Shown one piece after another: positions 7,682 to 16,835 of a DNA stretch of 64,000 nucleotides. Source of the DNA: Fibrobacter sp. UWR2 (lineage in GTDB: Bacteria; Fibrobacterota; Fibrobacteria; Fibrobacterales; Fibrobacteraceae); contig NZ_MWQE01000005.1 of NCBI RefSeq assembly GCF_002210285.1, positions 1 to 64,000 of the forward strand. Reading direction: 5' to 3'. The translations under genes were made by a program, and so were the position numbers. Below the pieces are notes generated by a model. That model saw only the letters and a program-made list of their open reading frames with translations. It was not told the DNA's origin and made no database searches. Each line of letters starts with the position of its first letter. The first letter of the stretch is position 1.

Positions 7682-8173
7682 TTACTTTTTGCGGGCGGTT
7701 TTCGAGGGCTTTTTGGGGGCGGGGCGTGCAGGTGCGTCGCTGTTGGCTGGTTTTCCGATGATCAGGATGCTCGAGCCGGCGTTGTCGGGTTCGACCTTGT
7801 ACAGGCGGATGCGGTTGCTCCATTCGGACCTGACCTTGCGGTCGATGATGCGTTTCACGTTCCCGTAACTAGGGTTTCCGCCGCCGTGGATGACCCGGAG
7901 CACCTTGAGGCCTGCGATGGTGAGGTCATCGATGCGCCGTTCGACGGCTTCCGCGGCTTCGTCAGCGGTCATGCCGTGCAGGTCAATCTCGTCTTCGGGC
8001 ATGGGGAGGTCCCAGGCTGCGGGGTTGCGGCGCATCTTGCGCCCGCGCATCATGCGCACGGGCCTCGCGGCGGCGTCTGCTTCCGCCTGCTTCTGCATCT
8101 GCTCGTCCTTGTCTTCCATGCGGTGGTTCATTATCCACTGCATCTGGAATTCTTCTTCAGCATTCAGGGGCAT
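7682..8173 (-). CDS. Smr-domain protein (MutS2 C-terminal-like)
   Basis: A 163-residue protein. A charged N-terminal region is followed by an Smr domain (about residues 60-140) marked by IDLHGMTADEA and the VIHGGG motif, here VIHGGGNPSYGNVKRIIDR instead of the usual IHGKGTGxLR. Smr domains are nucleic-acid endonuclease or nicking modules, active on branched DNA or on stalled-ribosome mRNA. The Lys/Pro/Ala tail (PARPAPKKPSKTARKK) is probably disordered and nucleic-acid binding. Single gene; no MutS part. Confidence 0.8.
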   Translation of the reverse strand: MPLNAEEEFQMQWIMNHRMEDKDEQMQKQAEADAAARPVRMMRGRKMRRNPAAWDLPMPEDEIDLHGMTADEAAEAVERRIDDLTIAGLKVLRVIHGGGNPSYGNVKRIIDRKVRSEWSNRIRLYKVEPDNAGSSILIIGKPANSDAPARPAPKKPSKTARKK

Positions 8174-8205
8174 CTCAATTCCTCAACCCAAATATAGAAA
8201 CTGGG

Positions 8206-9069
8206 CTAGGCCCTAAAATTCCCATGGTAGTTCCAGCTCCACTGGTCGGGGTGCTCGGCTATCCAGTGCTCGGTTTCACGGGCGATGTCGCTCACGAGGT
8301 CGCGCCCCTGCGCACAATATTTCGGCGGGTAGAACGTCTCGAAGTGGATGACGATGCGGCGTTCGGGCGTGTTTTCGGTCCAGGTGCGGAAGGTGACGAT
8401 GCCCGCTCCCATCCGGTTGATTTTCTCGATGAGCCGCAGGTAGAGTGTGGTTTGCCGGCCGAACAGTTCGACGGTGTTTCCCTTCGTGTTTTTCCCCTGG
8501 TCAAAGACCATCGCTAAAATTCCCTTGGTGCGGAAGAGCTCGCGGATGAGCCTGCCAGTTTCTTCGGGGTGGTATTCGGTGAGGTGCGGATCGCTGCGGA
8601 GCTCCCTGAGCACTTCGCGGAAGGCAACGTCCCCGACGGAATCGGTGATGAGGTGGACGTGCTCGCTGTAGCGGCAGAGGATGCGGTGCATCAGTTCGAA
8701 GGAACCCTGGTGGATGCTGATGCCGGCGATAGGCATCCCGATTTTTGCGCATTCGGCGACGGCGTTCTTGATGATGTCCTCGTTCTCGAACACGATGCGG
8801 CGTTCCACGCTTTTGAAGCGGGCGAGGCCGCGGTACGAATCGAGCGCGTTCCAGTAGATGCCCTTGAACACGTCGCGCGCAGTCACGTTCTGCTTCAAAT
8901 ATCCCCTTGCCGCGTCCAAGTGCTTTACGACACGCCCGTAGGCGCGCTCGGTGTGGAGCGCCTTGTATATGGGGAATGCGATGGTGAAAAGGAATGAGTA
9001 GAAAAAGTCCGGCAGCCGCAGCAGTACGTGCAGCGCAACTTTATATATGCCGAACTTTATTTTCTGCAT
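8206..9069 (-). CDS. LpxL/HtrB-family lipid acyltransferase
   Basis: A 287-residue acyltransferase of the lipid A (LpxL/LpxM) superfamily. The catalytic HX4E motif is His120-QGSF-Glu125, with a hydrophobic N-terminal anchor (residues 10-38), FDQGKN (donor-binding region) and a terminal WSWNYHGNFR, typical of this family (W.W.H.RW). It should acylate lipid A or a related membrane lipid at the inner membrane. The start is uncertain: ATG 9069 is taken because the alternative ATG at 9105 lies within a palindromic repeat that would encode the extra residues. The upstream UDP-HexNAc pyrophosphorylase ends 42 nt before, so both may serve envelope synthesis. Confidence 0.8.
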   Translation of the reverse strand: MQKIKFGIYKVALHVLLRLPDFFYSFLFTIAFPIYKALHTERAYGRVVKHLDAARGYLKQNVTARDVFKGIYWNALDSYRGLARFKSVERRIVFENEDIIKNAVAECAKIGMPIAGISIHQGSFELMHRILCRYSEHVHLITDSVGDVAFREVLRELRSDPHLTEYHPEETGRLIRELFRTKGILAMVFDQGKNTKGNTVELFGRQTTLYLRLIEKINRMGAGIVTFRTWTENTPERRIVIHFETFYPPKYCAQGRDLVSDIARETEHWIAEHPDQWSWNYHGNFRA

Positions 9070-9074
9070 TGGAA

Positions 9075-9105
9075 CGGTGATGCCGCAACAAGTGCGGCAT
9101 GACAA
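9075..9105. repeat. extragenic palindrome of the GTCAT type (copy 1)
   Basis: TGCCGCA-ACAAG-TGCGGCA flanked by CGGTGA and TGACA. Read on the minus strand it starts TGTCAT, as do the other three copies in the window. It lies between the pyrophosphorylase and acyltransferase genes. Confidence 0.6.
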
Positions 9106-9111
9106 CTGGCG

Positions 9112-10443
9112 CTATTCGTCGAACTCCAGGATGTTCTTGCCGAGTTCTCGCTCGAAAAGCCTGCGCGAGAGATTTTCGCCGGCGTAGCTGATGGTGGGCG
9201 ACACTTCGTAAAGTTTGTTGGGCTTCACGGCGATGTGAGCCTTCACGAGCCATTCGCGGTGGAGCTTGCCGATCATCGTGCGGGCTGTCTTCGGGCTGTC
9301 CGTGCCTTCCGCGTTCTTGACCGGGCTAAATTCCTCCTCGCGGATGACGCCGAAGGGGAGCATGGAGCCGAGCTGCGGGAAGGCGTCGAAAAGGAACTGC
9401 TCGAACTTGAAGCAGTTTTCGATGCCGCATACGGTCTTGCGGGCGGTATGCCACGGGAGCTTACTGGTCTGCAGCTTGCGAAGCCCGCTCACCTTGAACA
9501 GGTGGATTGCGAGGTTGCCGCCGTCGAAGACGAGGCTTCCGTCCGGGTTCGTCATGTCGCGGTATTCCTCGGGCAAGTCGCTGTATTCGACCACGCCGGG
9601 CTTGTTGTTCTGGAAGGCGAAAATGCCCACGCGTTCTTGCGCGTTCGCCTTGTGCACCACCTTCGATGCGCTGGAGGCCATGCCGTTGTCGGCGAGTGCC
9701 CCGATGAATGCGGGGTCGCAGATGCGGCAGAGCGCGTTGTCGACGCTGTAGAGGAACACGTATTCTATGCCTTTTTCGACGAGCCATGCGAGCGAACCGC
9801 TCTGGGCGAGCGCGCGGAAGCAGCCGCCGTTACCGTCGGGTACGAGTGCGAGCCTGTCGCCATCGAGTACTGCCTTGCCGTCGGGCGTGAGCGCGCAGAT
9901 GGTGCCCTGCTCAAAGAAGCGGATGTTGTCGCGGTCCATCCCGAAGAAGTTGTGTTCGGTAAAGAAGTTGACGGTCGCCTCGTGATTCAGCGGACTCGTC
10001 ATGATGCACCACGGAATCGGGTGGCCGACCTGTGCGGAAAGGTTCTGCAGGCGTTCCGCCTGAAGTTGGAAGAGGCTCTTGTGACTCGGGAGCCCGATGT
10101 CGAACATACCCTTGGGGCCGTCGAAGCCGAGGCGCGAACCCTGGCCGCCCGCGACGAGGAACGCCGCCACCTTGCCCTTCCCGAGCAGCATCTCGCCGAT
10201 TTCCTTCCAGTAGTTGTACTTGAGGTCATCTTCGGCAATGCGGAAAGGCATGGGCTTCAGGTCGGCGGAGACGTTGTCCGCCTTGCTCGCGTTCGATTTT
10301 TCGGTATAGAGCGCCTTCAGTTCTTCCCAGTCCTGGCTTGCGATGTCGCGTTCGAGGAGCTTGCGTGCATCCCCGGAGAGTTTTTCAAGGTGCGCCGCCA
10401 AATCCTGCTGGCCGGCCGCGTTCAGAGTCTCGATAATATCCAT
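9112..10443 (-). CDS. UDP-N-acetylhexosamine pyrophosphorylase, eukaryotic UAP1/AGX type
   Basis: A 443-residue nucleotidyltransferase making UDP-sugars from UTP and a sugar 1-phosphate. The signature at residues 98-120 (AGGQGSRLGFDGPKG, then GLPSHKSLFQ) and later VDNALCR and FDGGNLAIH match eukaryotic-type UAP1/AGX enzymes, not bacterial GlmU, which lacks the long N-terminal helical part. The likely product is UDP-GlcNAc or UDP-GalNAc for peptidoglycan and LPS; exact specificity is not readable. No Shine-Dalgarno: the TATATT complement at 10451-10456 ends 7 nt before the ATG (leaderless pattern). Confidence 0.85.
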   Translation of the reverse strand: MDIIETLNAAGQQDLAAHLEKLSGDARKLLERDIASQDWEELKALYTEKSNASKADNVSADLKPMPFRIAEDDLKYNYWKEIGEMLLGKGKVAAFLVAGGQGSRLGFDGPKGMFDIGLPSHKSLFQLQAERLQNLSAQVGHPIPWCIMTSPLNHEATVNFFTEHNFFGMDRDNIRFFEQGTICALTPDGKAVLDGDRLALVPDGNGGCFRALAQSGSLAWLVEKGIEYVFLYSVDNALCRICDPAFIGALADNGMASSASKVVHKANAQERVGIFAFQNNKPGVVEYSDLPEEYRDMTNPDGSLVFDGGNLAIHLFKVSGLRKLQTSKLPWHTARKTVCGIENCFKFEQFLFDAFPQLGSMLPFGVIREEEFSPVKNAEGTDSPKTARTMIGKLHREWLVKAHIAVKPNKLYEVSPTISYAGENLSRRLFERELGKNILEFDE

Positions 10444-10470
10444 GCGCTTTAATATAGAAACGTCAATGTC

Positions 10471-11841
10471 TCATTTCAGCGGGTTGGCGACCTGTTTTAC
10501 GTCGAAATTCCTGAAGTTGTCCCTGAATTTCCCGTTGGAATCAATCACTTCGGCTATTGCGGAATCGATGACCGATGTGTCTTTAGGGAATTCAAGATTG
10601 CTCGGGACAAAGACACGGTACTCGCTTAAGCTTGATGCGGGTTGCCCGGCAAATTGTGCAATGATTAACAGGGAATCGAAGTTTTGTAGGCAGTTTTCCC
10701 CGCAAATATCTTCCATCGCATAGGAGAACTGCTTGTAGAAGATGCAGTCCGAGCCGTAGCAGGATTCCTCGTCAAGGATGGTTTGCAGGTTTTGCGGCTC
10801 TAGCCTAAAGCGCGTGTATTCGCCGTTGTTCTTGACTCTTCCGTAGAAATAATTCACGATATGGCGCCCACTAACTTGGACTCGGAGCGAATCGTCTATG
10901 GAGACAGCCTGTATGGAGTGGATTTCGCATTCCTGGAAAGTAATTTCCTTTTCACCGTAGGTCAGTTTTTCAACCTTGGCGGGAACAAGGCCGCTTTGAT
11001 AGACAAGGGCGCATTTTAAGGTGGCCGAAGTATCCTTGCCGATAAAGTCGATGATGTGGGGATTGTCGTACAGGTATGCCTGGGCGTGGGATGCTTGGAC
11101 GAGCGAGCGAACCTCCGGGTTGATAAAACTGAGATTCACCCGTAGCGTATCAGCCCCCTTTTGCAGGTAGCAGTTGGATTGGAGGCTGTCGCCGTATGCC
11201 GCCAAGGCCGATGACGAATAGTCCCATACAAAATCGAAGTTCGGGTGTATATATGCGAAAAAGTTGTCGGTGCAGCTGGAGCGTGTGCTGATATCGGGAG
11301 ATGCGGTATTGTAGAATGCGGAGGGCTCGCCGGGGATAAAGTGGATTGTCTGCGAAATGTTGGCACACTTGGTGGAATCCATCTGGATTGTGAGCACGTG
11401 TTCCTGGGTGTAGATTGTTTCGGGAACCTTGATTCCCAGGTGGTGCATGGCGCGCGGGTCCGACGTCTCGTAGGTCTCGGCTTGGGCGCCATCCCAGAAG
11501 GCGGTGATGTCGGAGAGGCTGCAGTCCGTGTCCTTGCGTAATTGTGGGTTGTAGTAGATGTCGGTTACGCGGGACTTGACTTCGATGGTGTCTTCGTGAT
11601 GGTTGTTTGCCCAGTCATGGAAAAACGCATTCGTCTGTATCGGGCACTTCTGCAGCCCCGCGTTTTCAACATAGAAGCATACGTCCGGTTCCCATTCAAG
11701 GGTGCTTTCCAGTGCAAGCAGGTCCTCGTAGGCTTTCTTCTGTTCTTCCGTCAGTTCAGGCTCGCTGGAGGAATTGCCGGAATCGCAGGCGGCAAGTATG
11801 CTAGCTAGTATTGCAGATAAAGTTGTAAAACGGTATTTCAT
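10471..11841 (-). CDS. hypothetical lipoprotein
   Basis: A 456-residue lipoprotein (MKYRFTTLSAILASILAAC, Cys19) with a short Ser/Asn/Glu spacer and about eight to ten Cys spread over the chain, suggesting disulfides in an exported protein. No family is recognised. There is no Shine-Dalgarno; the complement of TATATT at 11849-11854 ends 7 nt before the start codon, fitting leaderless transcription. It ends 27 nt from the divergently controlled pyrophosphorylase start on the same strand, so the two have separate promoters. Confidence 0.6.
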   Translation of the reverse strand: MKYRFTTLSAILASILAACDSGNSSSEPELTEEQKKAYEDLLALESTLEWEPDVCFYVENAGLQKCPIQTNAFFHDWANNHHEDTIEVKSRVTDIYYNPQLRKDTDCSLSDITAFWDGAQAETYETSDPRAMHHLGIKVPETIYTQEHVLTIQMDSTKCANISQTIHFIPGEPSAFYNTASPDISTRSSCTDNFFAYIHPNFDFVWDYSSSALAAYGDSLQSNCYLQKGADTLRVNLSFINPEVRSLVQASHAQAYLYDNPHIIDFIGKDTSATLKCALVYQSGLVPAKVEKLTYGEKEITFQECEIHSIQAVSIDDSLRVQVSGRHIVNYFYGRVKNNGEYTRFRLEPQNLQTILDEESCYGSDCIFYKQFSYAMEDICGENCLQNFDSLLIIAQFAGQPASSLSEYRVFVPSNLEFPKDTSVIDSAIAEVIDSNGKFRDNFRNFDVKQVANPLK

Positions 11842-12039
11842 ACAAATAAATATATGTTTTTCCCTATGCTGCGAACCTTTGATGACCAATATTGTTCAAA
11901 GTCTTGATAAAGCCCTCTTTTTTTATGATAGAAGTATCGAAATTTCAAGAAATAACGCGAAATCGGCTCCGTTTGGGCTGATTTTTTGAATGCGGATGCA
12001 AAATTGTAAACTTTCCGTTACTCTTTGGTAAAAAAAGCT

Positions 12040-12045
12040 TATATT
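12040..12045 (+). promoter_or_regulatory. -10 element of the acidic-tail lipoprotein gene
   Basis: TATATT followed by AGGGGAATGGAGG. Here the mRNA would have a short leader with a real Shine-Dalgarno, unlike the leaderless genes. Confidence 0.5.
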
Positions 12046-12063
12046 AGGGGAATGGAGGCCCGC

Positions 12064-13185
12064 ATGAATTTTTTAACTAGAATCCTTGCTCTTGGCGCCG
12101 CTGCGCTTGCGCTTTCGGCGTGCAGTGTCGCGCGCGTCAACAACTTCGAGTTTGGCGCATCGGAGGCTCCGGAAGTCCGAGGGCCGTCTACCTATATCGA
12201 GCCCAATGAGAATATAGCCCGTGTATCGGCGTCGCTCATTGCTGCCGACGAGGACGAGGTCCTTATGCCGGTAAAGAGCCGCAAACTAGATGAAAGGGTG
12301 GCGGTCAAGTTGTCTGATGTGACGGTATCGACTGCGCCCAAAAAGGTTCAAGAGAATTATGCCCGTCTCGATATCGGGGGTTACAGCTTTGCCGCTTCGG
12401 TAGATTTCATTTTGAAGTGGGATGCCATTTTCTTCCAGTTGGGTCTGGCGTACTACGACGGAGCCTATTACTATGCTTCATTGGGCACGAACCACAAGTA
12501 TTACGAATATGGCGTGTTCGTCGGAGAATTCCATCAGATTACCCGCGTCAAGTATTATGGCTATTGGTGCAGTGTGGACGGCTGTACTCAGGATGACAGG
12601 GACGATAAGTACGAGTCGACGCAGTTGCGCATGCTTTCGGATGTGTTCTTGGGTGGCTATGCCGGATTACATTTCTGGCGGCTTTCTCTCAACTATACCT
12701 TGAGCCTGTACACGCCGAGCCTGGATGTCCCGGACCTCTCCTATACCATGCCGATGATTGTCTCGAACTACCTGTCGGCCGGAATCAAGATTACAGATAA
12801 CTTAATGGTGCGGGGAGGCGCTGTGGCGAGCCTTGTCCGCACGTGGAGTAAACCCCATCTGGGATTGAAGTTCTCCATTGATTACAATATTGGCGAGTCC
12901 AAATCGTCGAAAAATAAATATGAAAGTAGCGAGGAAGCGGAACCCGCGGCAAAATCAGAAACTTTTGCTGCGCCCGCACCTACGGTAGAAACTGAAATTC
13001 CTGCGGAAACGGAACCTGCAGCGGAAACTGAAAGCGCTACAGAATCGGAACCGACGACGGAAGCAGAAACTGTGGCAGAATCTGAAACTGCGGCAGAGGC
13101 TGAACCTGTGGCAGAAAATGAAACTCCTGCAGAAAACAGCGCGGAGGAGCCTGCCGAGGCCCAGACGGAAGAATCTGCAGAATAG
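12064..13185 (+). CDS. outer-membrane-type lipoprotein with acidic repetitive tail
   Basis: A 373-residue lipoprotein (MNFLTRILALGAAALALSAC, Cys20). Residues about 100-285 contain aromatic alternating strands (YYDGAYYYASLG, LSLNYTLSLY) like a small beta-barrel or porin-like domain. The last 70 residues are a low-complexity Glu/Ala/Thr tail built from short repeats (AETE, ATESE, AAEAEP). The ATG at 12064 is chosen over 12025 and 12052 because GGAGG lies 5 nt before it. No enzyme family is recognised. Confidence 0.65.
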   Translation: MNFLTRILALGAAALALSACSVARVNNFEFGASEAPEVRGPSTYIEPNENIARVSASLIAADEDEVLMPVKSRKLDERVAVKLSDVTVSTAPKKVQENYARLDIGGYSFAASVDFILKWDAIFFQLGLAYYDGAYYYASLGTNHKYYEYGVFVGEFHQITRVKYYGYWCSVDGCTQDDRDDKYESTQLRMLSDVFLGGYAGLHFWRLSLNYTLSLYTPSLDVPDLSYTMPMIVSNYLSAGIKITDNLMVRGGAVASLVRTWSKPHLGLKFSIDYNIGESKSSKNKYESSEEAEPAAKSETFAAPAPTVETEIPAETEPAAETESATESEPTTEAETVAESETAAEAEPVAENETPAENSAEEPAEAQTEESAE

Positions 13186-13188
13186 CTT

Positions 13189-14337
13189 TTAGCGCAGACC
13201 GAAGAATATCACCATGCTCACGATAAGCGCGAAGATGCTTATCAGGTGCATGCGCCACACGATTTTCGAGTTCATCAGGGGCTTGCTGGGGAACTTGCCT
13301 TCCCATTTTTTCTGGTAGTGGTGGTGGAGCGGTGCGCACAGGAATATGCGCTTGCCTGTACCGGTAGTCTTCTTGGTGAACTTGAACCAGAGAATCTGGA
13401 GGAGCACGGAGCAGGCTTCGGCGATGATGATGATGCACACGATGGGGAGGAACAGCCCCGCCTGCACCAGGATGAACATGATGCCGATGGTGGCGCCAAA
13501 GCCCACGGAGCCTGCGTCGCCCATGTAGATTTCGGCCGGAGGGCTATTGAACCACAGGTAGGCGAGCAGTGCGCCCGCGATGGAGAGCGCTATCGGGAAG
13601 AGTTCGTCACAGCCGGGCAGGTACGGCACGTGCAGGTACGTACTGAAGATGAAGTTGCCGCTCACGTAGGCGACAAGGCCCACGAAGATCATGCTGGTAA
13701 GGATAGGCACCGAGACAAGGCTGTCGAGGCCGTCGGTAAAGTTTGTCCCGTTCGCGCTGGCCGCGATGACGAACGTCATGAAGGCGACAAAGATCCAGTT
13801 GGGGAGGTGGATCTGGAATACGTCGATGGGGCAGAAGGGGATGGTCAGGTCGCCCTTGAGCTCGGGGATGAACTTGTAGCAGAAAATCGCGACGATGAAA
13901 CTGAATAGGAAGTAGAGGAACAGGCGTAGGCTGCTGGAAATACCGTCCGCCTTGTCCATGTAGTCGGCGGCCTTGAGCTTGCCGAGCTTGATGAGGCGCT
14001 TGGCACGGACTTTCGCGATGTCGTCGATGGCGCCCACGGCAGAAAATGCCGCGAGAATCACGAGGGTCGATATGGTGTAGCCGTTCATCTTGCAGACGAG
14101 GAGCGAGACCACCTCGACGACCACCACCAGGAGGAGCCCGCCCATAATCGGGGGGGATTTGGTCTTGCCGTCCTTGTCGAAGTCGCTGGTGGCATCGAGC
14201 CCCTGCAACAGTCGGATGTACTTGGGCATGAAGAACAGCACGAGGATGATGGAGAGCATGGCGGCGACGCCTGCACGGAAGAGACGCCCGTCGAAAAGGT
14301 CAATACTGGTAATGTGATAAAGCCAATGACAGAGCAT
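13189..14337 (-). CDS. mraY: phospho-N-acetylmuramoyl-pentapeptide transferase MraY
   Basis: A 382-residue membrane enzyme that transfers phospho-MurNAc-pentapeptide to undecaprenyl phosphate (lipid I synthesis). Diagnostic motifs are KxxxSPPIMGG, AIDDIAK (catalytic Asp pair), NGTNFTDGLD, the MGDAGS loop, and APLHHHYQKKWEGK near the end, with about ten membrane helices. It is slightly longer than usual because of a loop near residues 115-140 (RLIKLGKLKAADYMDKADG). It stands alone, not in a mur/fts cluster. The start at 14337 is the first ATG; no clear ribosome site. Its 3' end lies 3 nt from the convergent lipoprotein stop. Confidence 0.93.
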   Translation of the reverse strand: MLCHWLYHITSIDLFDGRLFRAGVAAMLSIILVLFFMPKYIRLLQGLDATSDFDKDGKTKSPPIMGGLLLVVVVEVVSLLVCKMNGYTISTLVILAAFSAVGAIDDIAKVRAKRLIKLGKLKAADYMDKADGISSSLRLFLYFLFSFIVAIFCYKFIPELKGDLTIPFCPIDVFQIHLPNWIFVAFMTFVIAASANGTNFTDGLDSLVSVPILTSMIFVGLVAYVSGNFIFSTYLHVPYLPGCDELFPIALSIAGALLAYLWFNSPPAEIYMGDAGSVGFGATIGIMFILVQAGLFLPIVCIIIIAEACSVLLQILWFKFTKKTTGTGKRIFLCAPLHHHYQKKWEGKFPSKPLMNSKIVWRMHLISIFALIVSMVIFFGLR

Positions 14338-14460
14338 AGTTATCAAAATCTCGGGGCTAGATTCCCGTTAGGTTTAAAGTTTCGGGTCCCATACACACCA
14401 AAAATAAAATTTTGGGCGGGACTTGGCATTGGATGGACTGAAATTTCTACATTATGGGAC

Positions 14461-14844
14461 ATGAGTGAATTGCGTATCGACTGCCCCCATTGCGGATCCA
14501 CCTTCAACGTCATGCTGGACGGGGAACCCTCGTCCATGATGGTCTTTGCCTGTGCCAAGTGCAAGACCCCGCTGATGTATTGCGGTGGGGTGACTTCGGA
14601 ACTCGACCGCGATGAATTTCAGAAACTGCGCGAGCGGCTGGTACGCGTGCTGAACGGCGTGATGAACCGCGAGGGGTCTATGAGCGAGGTTGCTGCCTCC
14701 CTCAAGCACCTAGTCGAGGACTCGAACGCCCTGGCCGAAAGCAGGCACGAATCCGAGAAGCCGGTGATTTCGGACGATGCTCTCGAAAGTTTGCAGAAGG
14801 GCCTCGCCGAACTCGACGTGGACAGTTTCCTCGAGAAGATGTAA
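14461..14844 (+). CDS. small zinc-ribbon protein
   Basis: A 127-residue protein with two CxxC pairs (Cys8/Cys11 and Cys31/Cys34) forming a zinc ribbon, then a helical acidic C-terminal region. Such proteins often act as nucleic-acid or protein adaptors; no specific family is recognised. No Shine-Dalgarno. TACATT (14448-14453) ends 7 nt before the ATG, another leaderless-type start. The upstream open frame from 14314 overlaps mraY and is not used. Confidence 0.6.
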   Translation: MSELRIDCPHCGSTFNVMLDGEPSSMMVFACAKCKTPLMYCGGVTSELDRDEFQKLRERLVRVLNGVMNREGSMSEVAASLKHLVEDSNALAESRHESEKPVISDDALESLQKGLAELDVDSFLEKM

Positions 14845-14855
14845 TGTTTCCTTCG

Positions 14856-14897
14856 TGTCATCCTGAGCGGAGGGCGCAGCCCGTAGTCGAAGGATCT
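14856..14897. repeat. GTCAT-type extragenic repeat (copy 2) supplying a ribosome site
   Basis: Starts TGTCATCCTGAGCGGAG and ends TCGAAGGATCT, the common form of a widespread bacterial extragenic repeat. Its AAGGA lies 9 nt before the ATG of the LysE-type gene, so the repeat itself appears to provide the Shine-Dalgarno. Confidence 0.65.
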
Positions 14898-14903
14898 ACT
14901 TAG

Positions 14904-15509
14904 ATGTTTAACTTTTTCATAGCAGCTCTCGTGGTGGCGCTTGCTCCCGGCCCCGACAACTTGTTCGTGCTCGCTCAAAGTGCGGCACACGGCGCAAGGG
15001 CGGGCTTTAGCGTGATTTGCGGGCTGTGCACGGGCATTTGCGTGCAGACAGTACTCCTGATTGTGGGAGTGTCTGCGCTGATTGCGGCAAGCCCGATTGC
15101 GTTCTTTGTACTGCAGTGCTGCGGGGCGGCGTACCTGCTTTACCTCGCGTACAAGAGCTTTCAGGTCCGTGCCGGCGTCGTGAAACTGGACGATGGCGCG
15201 GGTCTTCCGTTCCGCAGGCTCTACCTGCGCGGCATCATCATGAACCTCACGAACCCGAAGGCGGTGCTTTTCGCGCTTTCGTTTATCCCGCCGGCGGTCG
15301 ACATGAGCCGCGACATGAGTCCGACACTCCAGATGGTTGTCCTCGGTGCGGAATTCGTGACGGCGACCTTCATCGTGTTCGGCTCCATCGCGCTACTTGC
15401 GGGCGCCGTGAAGAAATTCATGCTCAACAGCCCGAAGGCGAACCGCAACCTCAACTGGTTCAGCGGCTGCGTGTTTATCGCCCTCGCGGTCTTGCTGTTC
15501 GTTGTTTAA
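14904..15509 (+). CDS. LysE/RhtB-family amino-acid exporter
   Basis: A 201-residue inner-membrane protein with about six helices. The family signature is APGPDNLFVLAQSAAHGARAG near the N-terminus, then AYLLYLAYKSF and the NLTNPKAVLF motif. Members export amino acids such as homoserine, threonine, lysine or leucine; the substrate here is not readable. The ribosome site lies inside the repeat just upstream. The convergent lipoprotein gene ends 2 nt beyond its stop. Confidence 0.88.
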   Translation: MFNFFIAALVVALAPGPDNLFVLAQSAAHGARAGFSVICGLCTGICVQTVLLIVGVSALIAASPIAFFVLQCCGAAYLLYLAYKSFQVRAGVVKLDDGAGLPFRRLYLRGIIMNLTNPKAVLFALSFIPPAVDMSRDMSPTLQMVVLGAEFVTATFIVFGSIALLAGAVKKFMLNSPKANRNLNWFSGCVFIALAVLLFVV

Positions 15510-15511
15510 CG

Positions 15512-16771
15512 TTACTTGAGTTGCGTCGTGATGTCGATTGTGCCGCCACGGCCAAACTGGTCCATGTAGGTCAGCTTCCACGTGAACGATGCCGGGGTTT
15601 TGCCCGAGGTGTTGATGAGGCGTACTGAGAACGTTTTGGCGAGTTCGGGGAGGAACCAGCCTTGGCAAGGGCCTGTGGCGCCTGTTGGCGCGGGGTTATA
15701 GGATTGCGATACGATGCCGCAACCCTGATCGTTTACATAGGTGTCGTATTCTATGGAACTCTTGCCGAAGCCGGATTGCCTGACATAAAATGTTTCGTCA
15801 AATAGTTTGTAGCCGTGTTCAGCGCGCTTTTCGGAGTCGGCGATGTTCGCCTTGACGGTGTCCAGTTCCTCCTTAGGGAATAACATGGAATAGGGTTCCG
15901 TTACGCGCTCCAATTGGTTGAACGTGAAATTGGCGTCTAGGTGCAAGACAATGCCTTCGGGGAGCCCGCTTGCTCGCATTTTGTAGTTGCTGACAAACTG
16001 TACCAGCGTGGTGCAGGTTGCTGCCGGAAGTGTCGAAAGCTTGCTCTTGATGTCATCTATGTCGAATTCAGGGATGTCGGCATAGGGAATGTACGATGTG
16101 AGGGCGCTGTCGCCCAGGTTGATGTCGATGAGCCTTGTCTCGTCGGTGCTGCCTTGGAAATACTTGGAGTAGTGCTCGTCATTGGGGAACATTCCTTCGC
16201 TATGGAGGCTAATGTACCCTCCGACATATTCTATGCAACTGCTTTGACGGCACGTAAAGGATCCGTCTGTCTTGATGTCGCAACCGCCCTGGTCAAAATA
16301 GCCCGTGTCGAGCGCTCCGTTGTCGACAGGGTAGAGCAGGCGGTAAATCTTATGGCGTTCATCTTGGGGTTCGTCAAGTAATTTGCTGTAACTGCTTGAT
16401 GAACGTGCAATCGGTTCGAAAAAAGAGGAATCGGCGTTGCTGCCGTCTGCGGAACTGGAAGGATTTTCTGCCGAACTAGAAGGGTTTGCTTCAGAACTTG
16501 TGGGATTCTCTGCCGCACTAGATAAAACTGCTGCAGAACTGGAGAGGCTTGAACTGAAATTCTGACTTGCGGAACTCGATGTCGCAGTACTAGAGATTTC
16601 GGAACTTGAAACCTTGGAATCCGAAGAACCTTGTGCAGAACTGGTGACTTGATCGCTTGAACTTTCACCTGATGCGTCAGGTACATCGCTTACGTTGTCG
16701 GAGCATCCTATTAGAACGCCCATTGTAAGAATGATTGTTGCCGGTAGCTTGTGTATGAATTTGCCCTTCAT
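15512..16771 (-). CDS. lipoprotein with polyserine linker
   Basis: A 419-residue lipoprotein (lipobox VLIGC, Cys23). Residues about 35-130 are a low-complexity Ser/Ala/Glu/Pro linker with repeats of SSSAENPSSSA style, typical of Fibrobacter surface proteins. The C-terminal domain (about 130-419) has several Cys pairs and no recognised family. AAGGAGG lies about 8 nt before the ATG. Probably surface exposed. Confidence 0.65.
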   Translation of the reverse strand: MKGKFIHKLPATIILTMGVLIGCSDNVSDVPDASGESSSDQVTSSAQGSSDSKVSSSEISSTATSSSASQNFSSSLSSSAAVLSSAAENPTSSEANPSSSAENPSSSADGSNADSSFFEPIARSSSSYSKLLDEPQDERHKIYRLLYPVDNGALDTGYFDQGGCDIKTDGSFTCRQSSCIEYVGGYISLHSEGMFPNDEHYSKYFQGSTDETRLIDINLGDSALTSYIPYADIPEFDIDDIKSKLSTLPAATCTTLVQFVSNYKMRASGLPEGIVLHLDANFTFNQLERVTEPYSMLFPKEELDTVKANIADSEKRAEHGYKLFDETFYVRQSGFGKSSIEYDTYVNDQGCGIVSQSYNPAPTGATGPCQGWFLPELAKTFSVRLINTSGKTPASFTWKLTYMDQFGRGGTIDITTQLK

Positions 16772-16835
16772 GAAAGGTCCCTCCTTCTTGTTTTTAATAT
16801 AATCAAAAATGGGAGGGACTGACCGTAAATTTATT

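Noticed and set aside
15512-16771. frameshifted or decayed gene because of the long Ser-rich stretch
   Set aside because: The frame is intact with a signal peptide and a good ribosome site; polyserine linkers are normal in Fibrobacter surface proteins.
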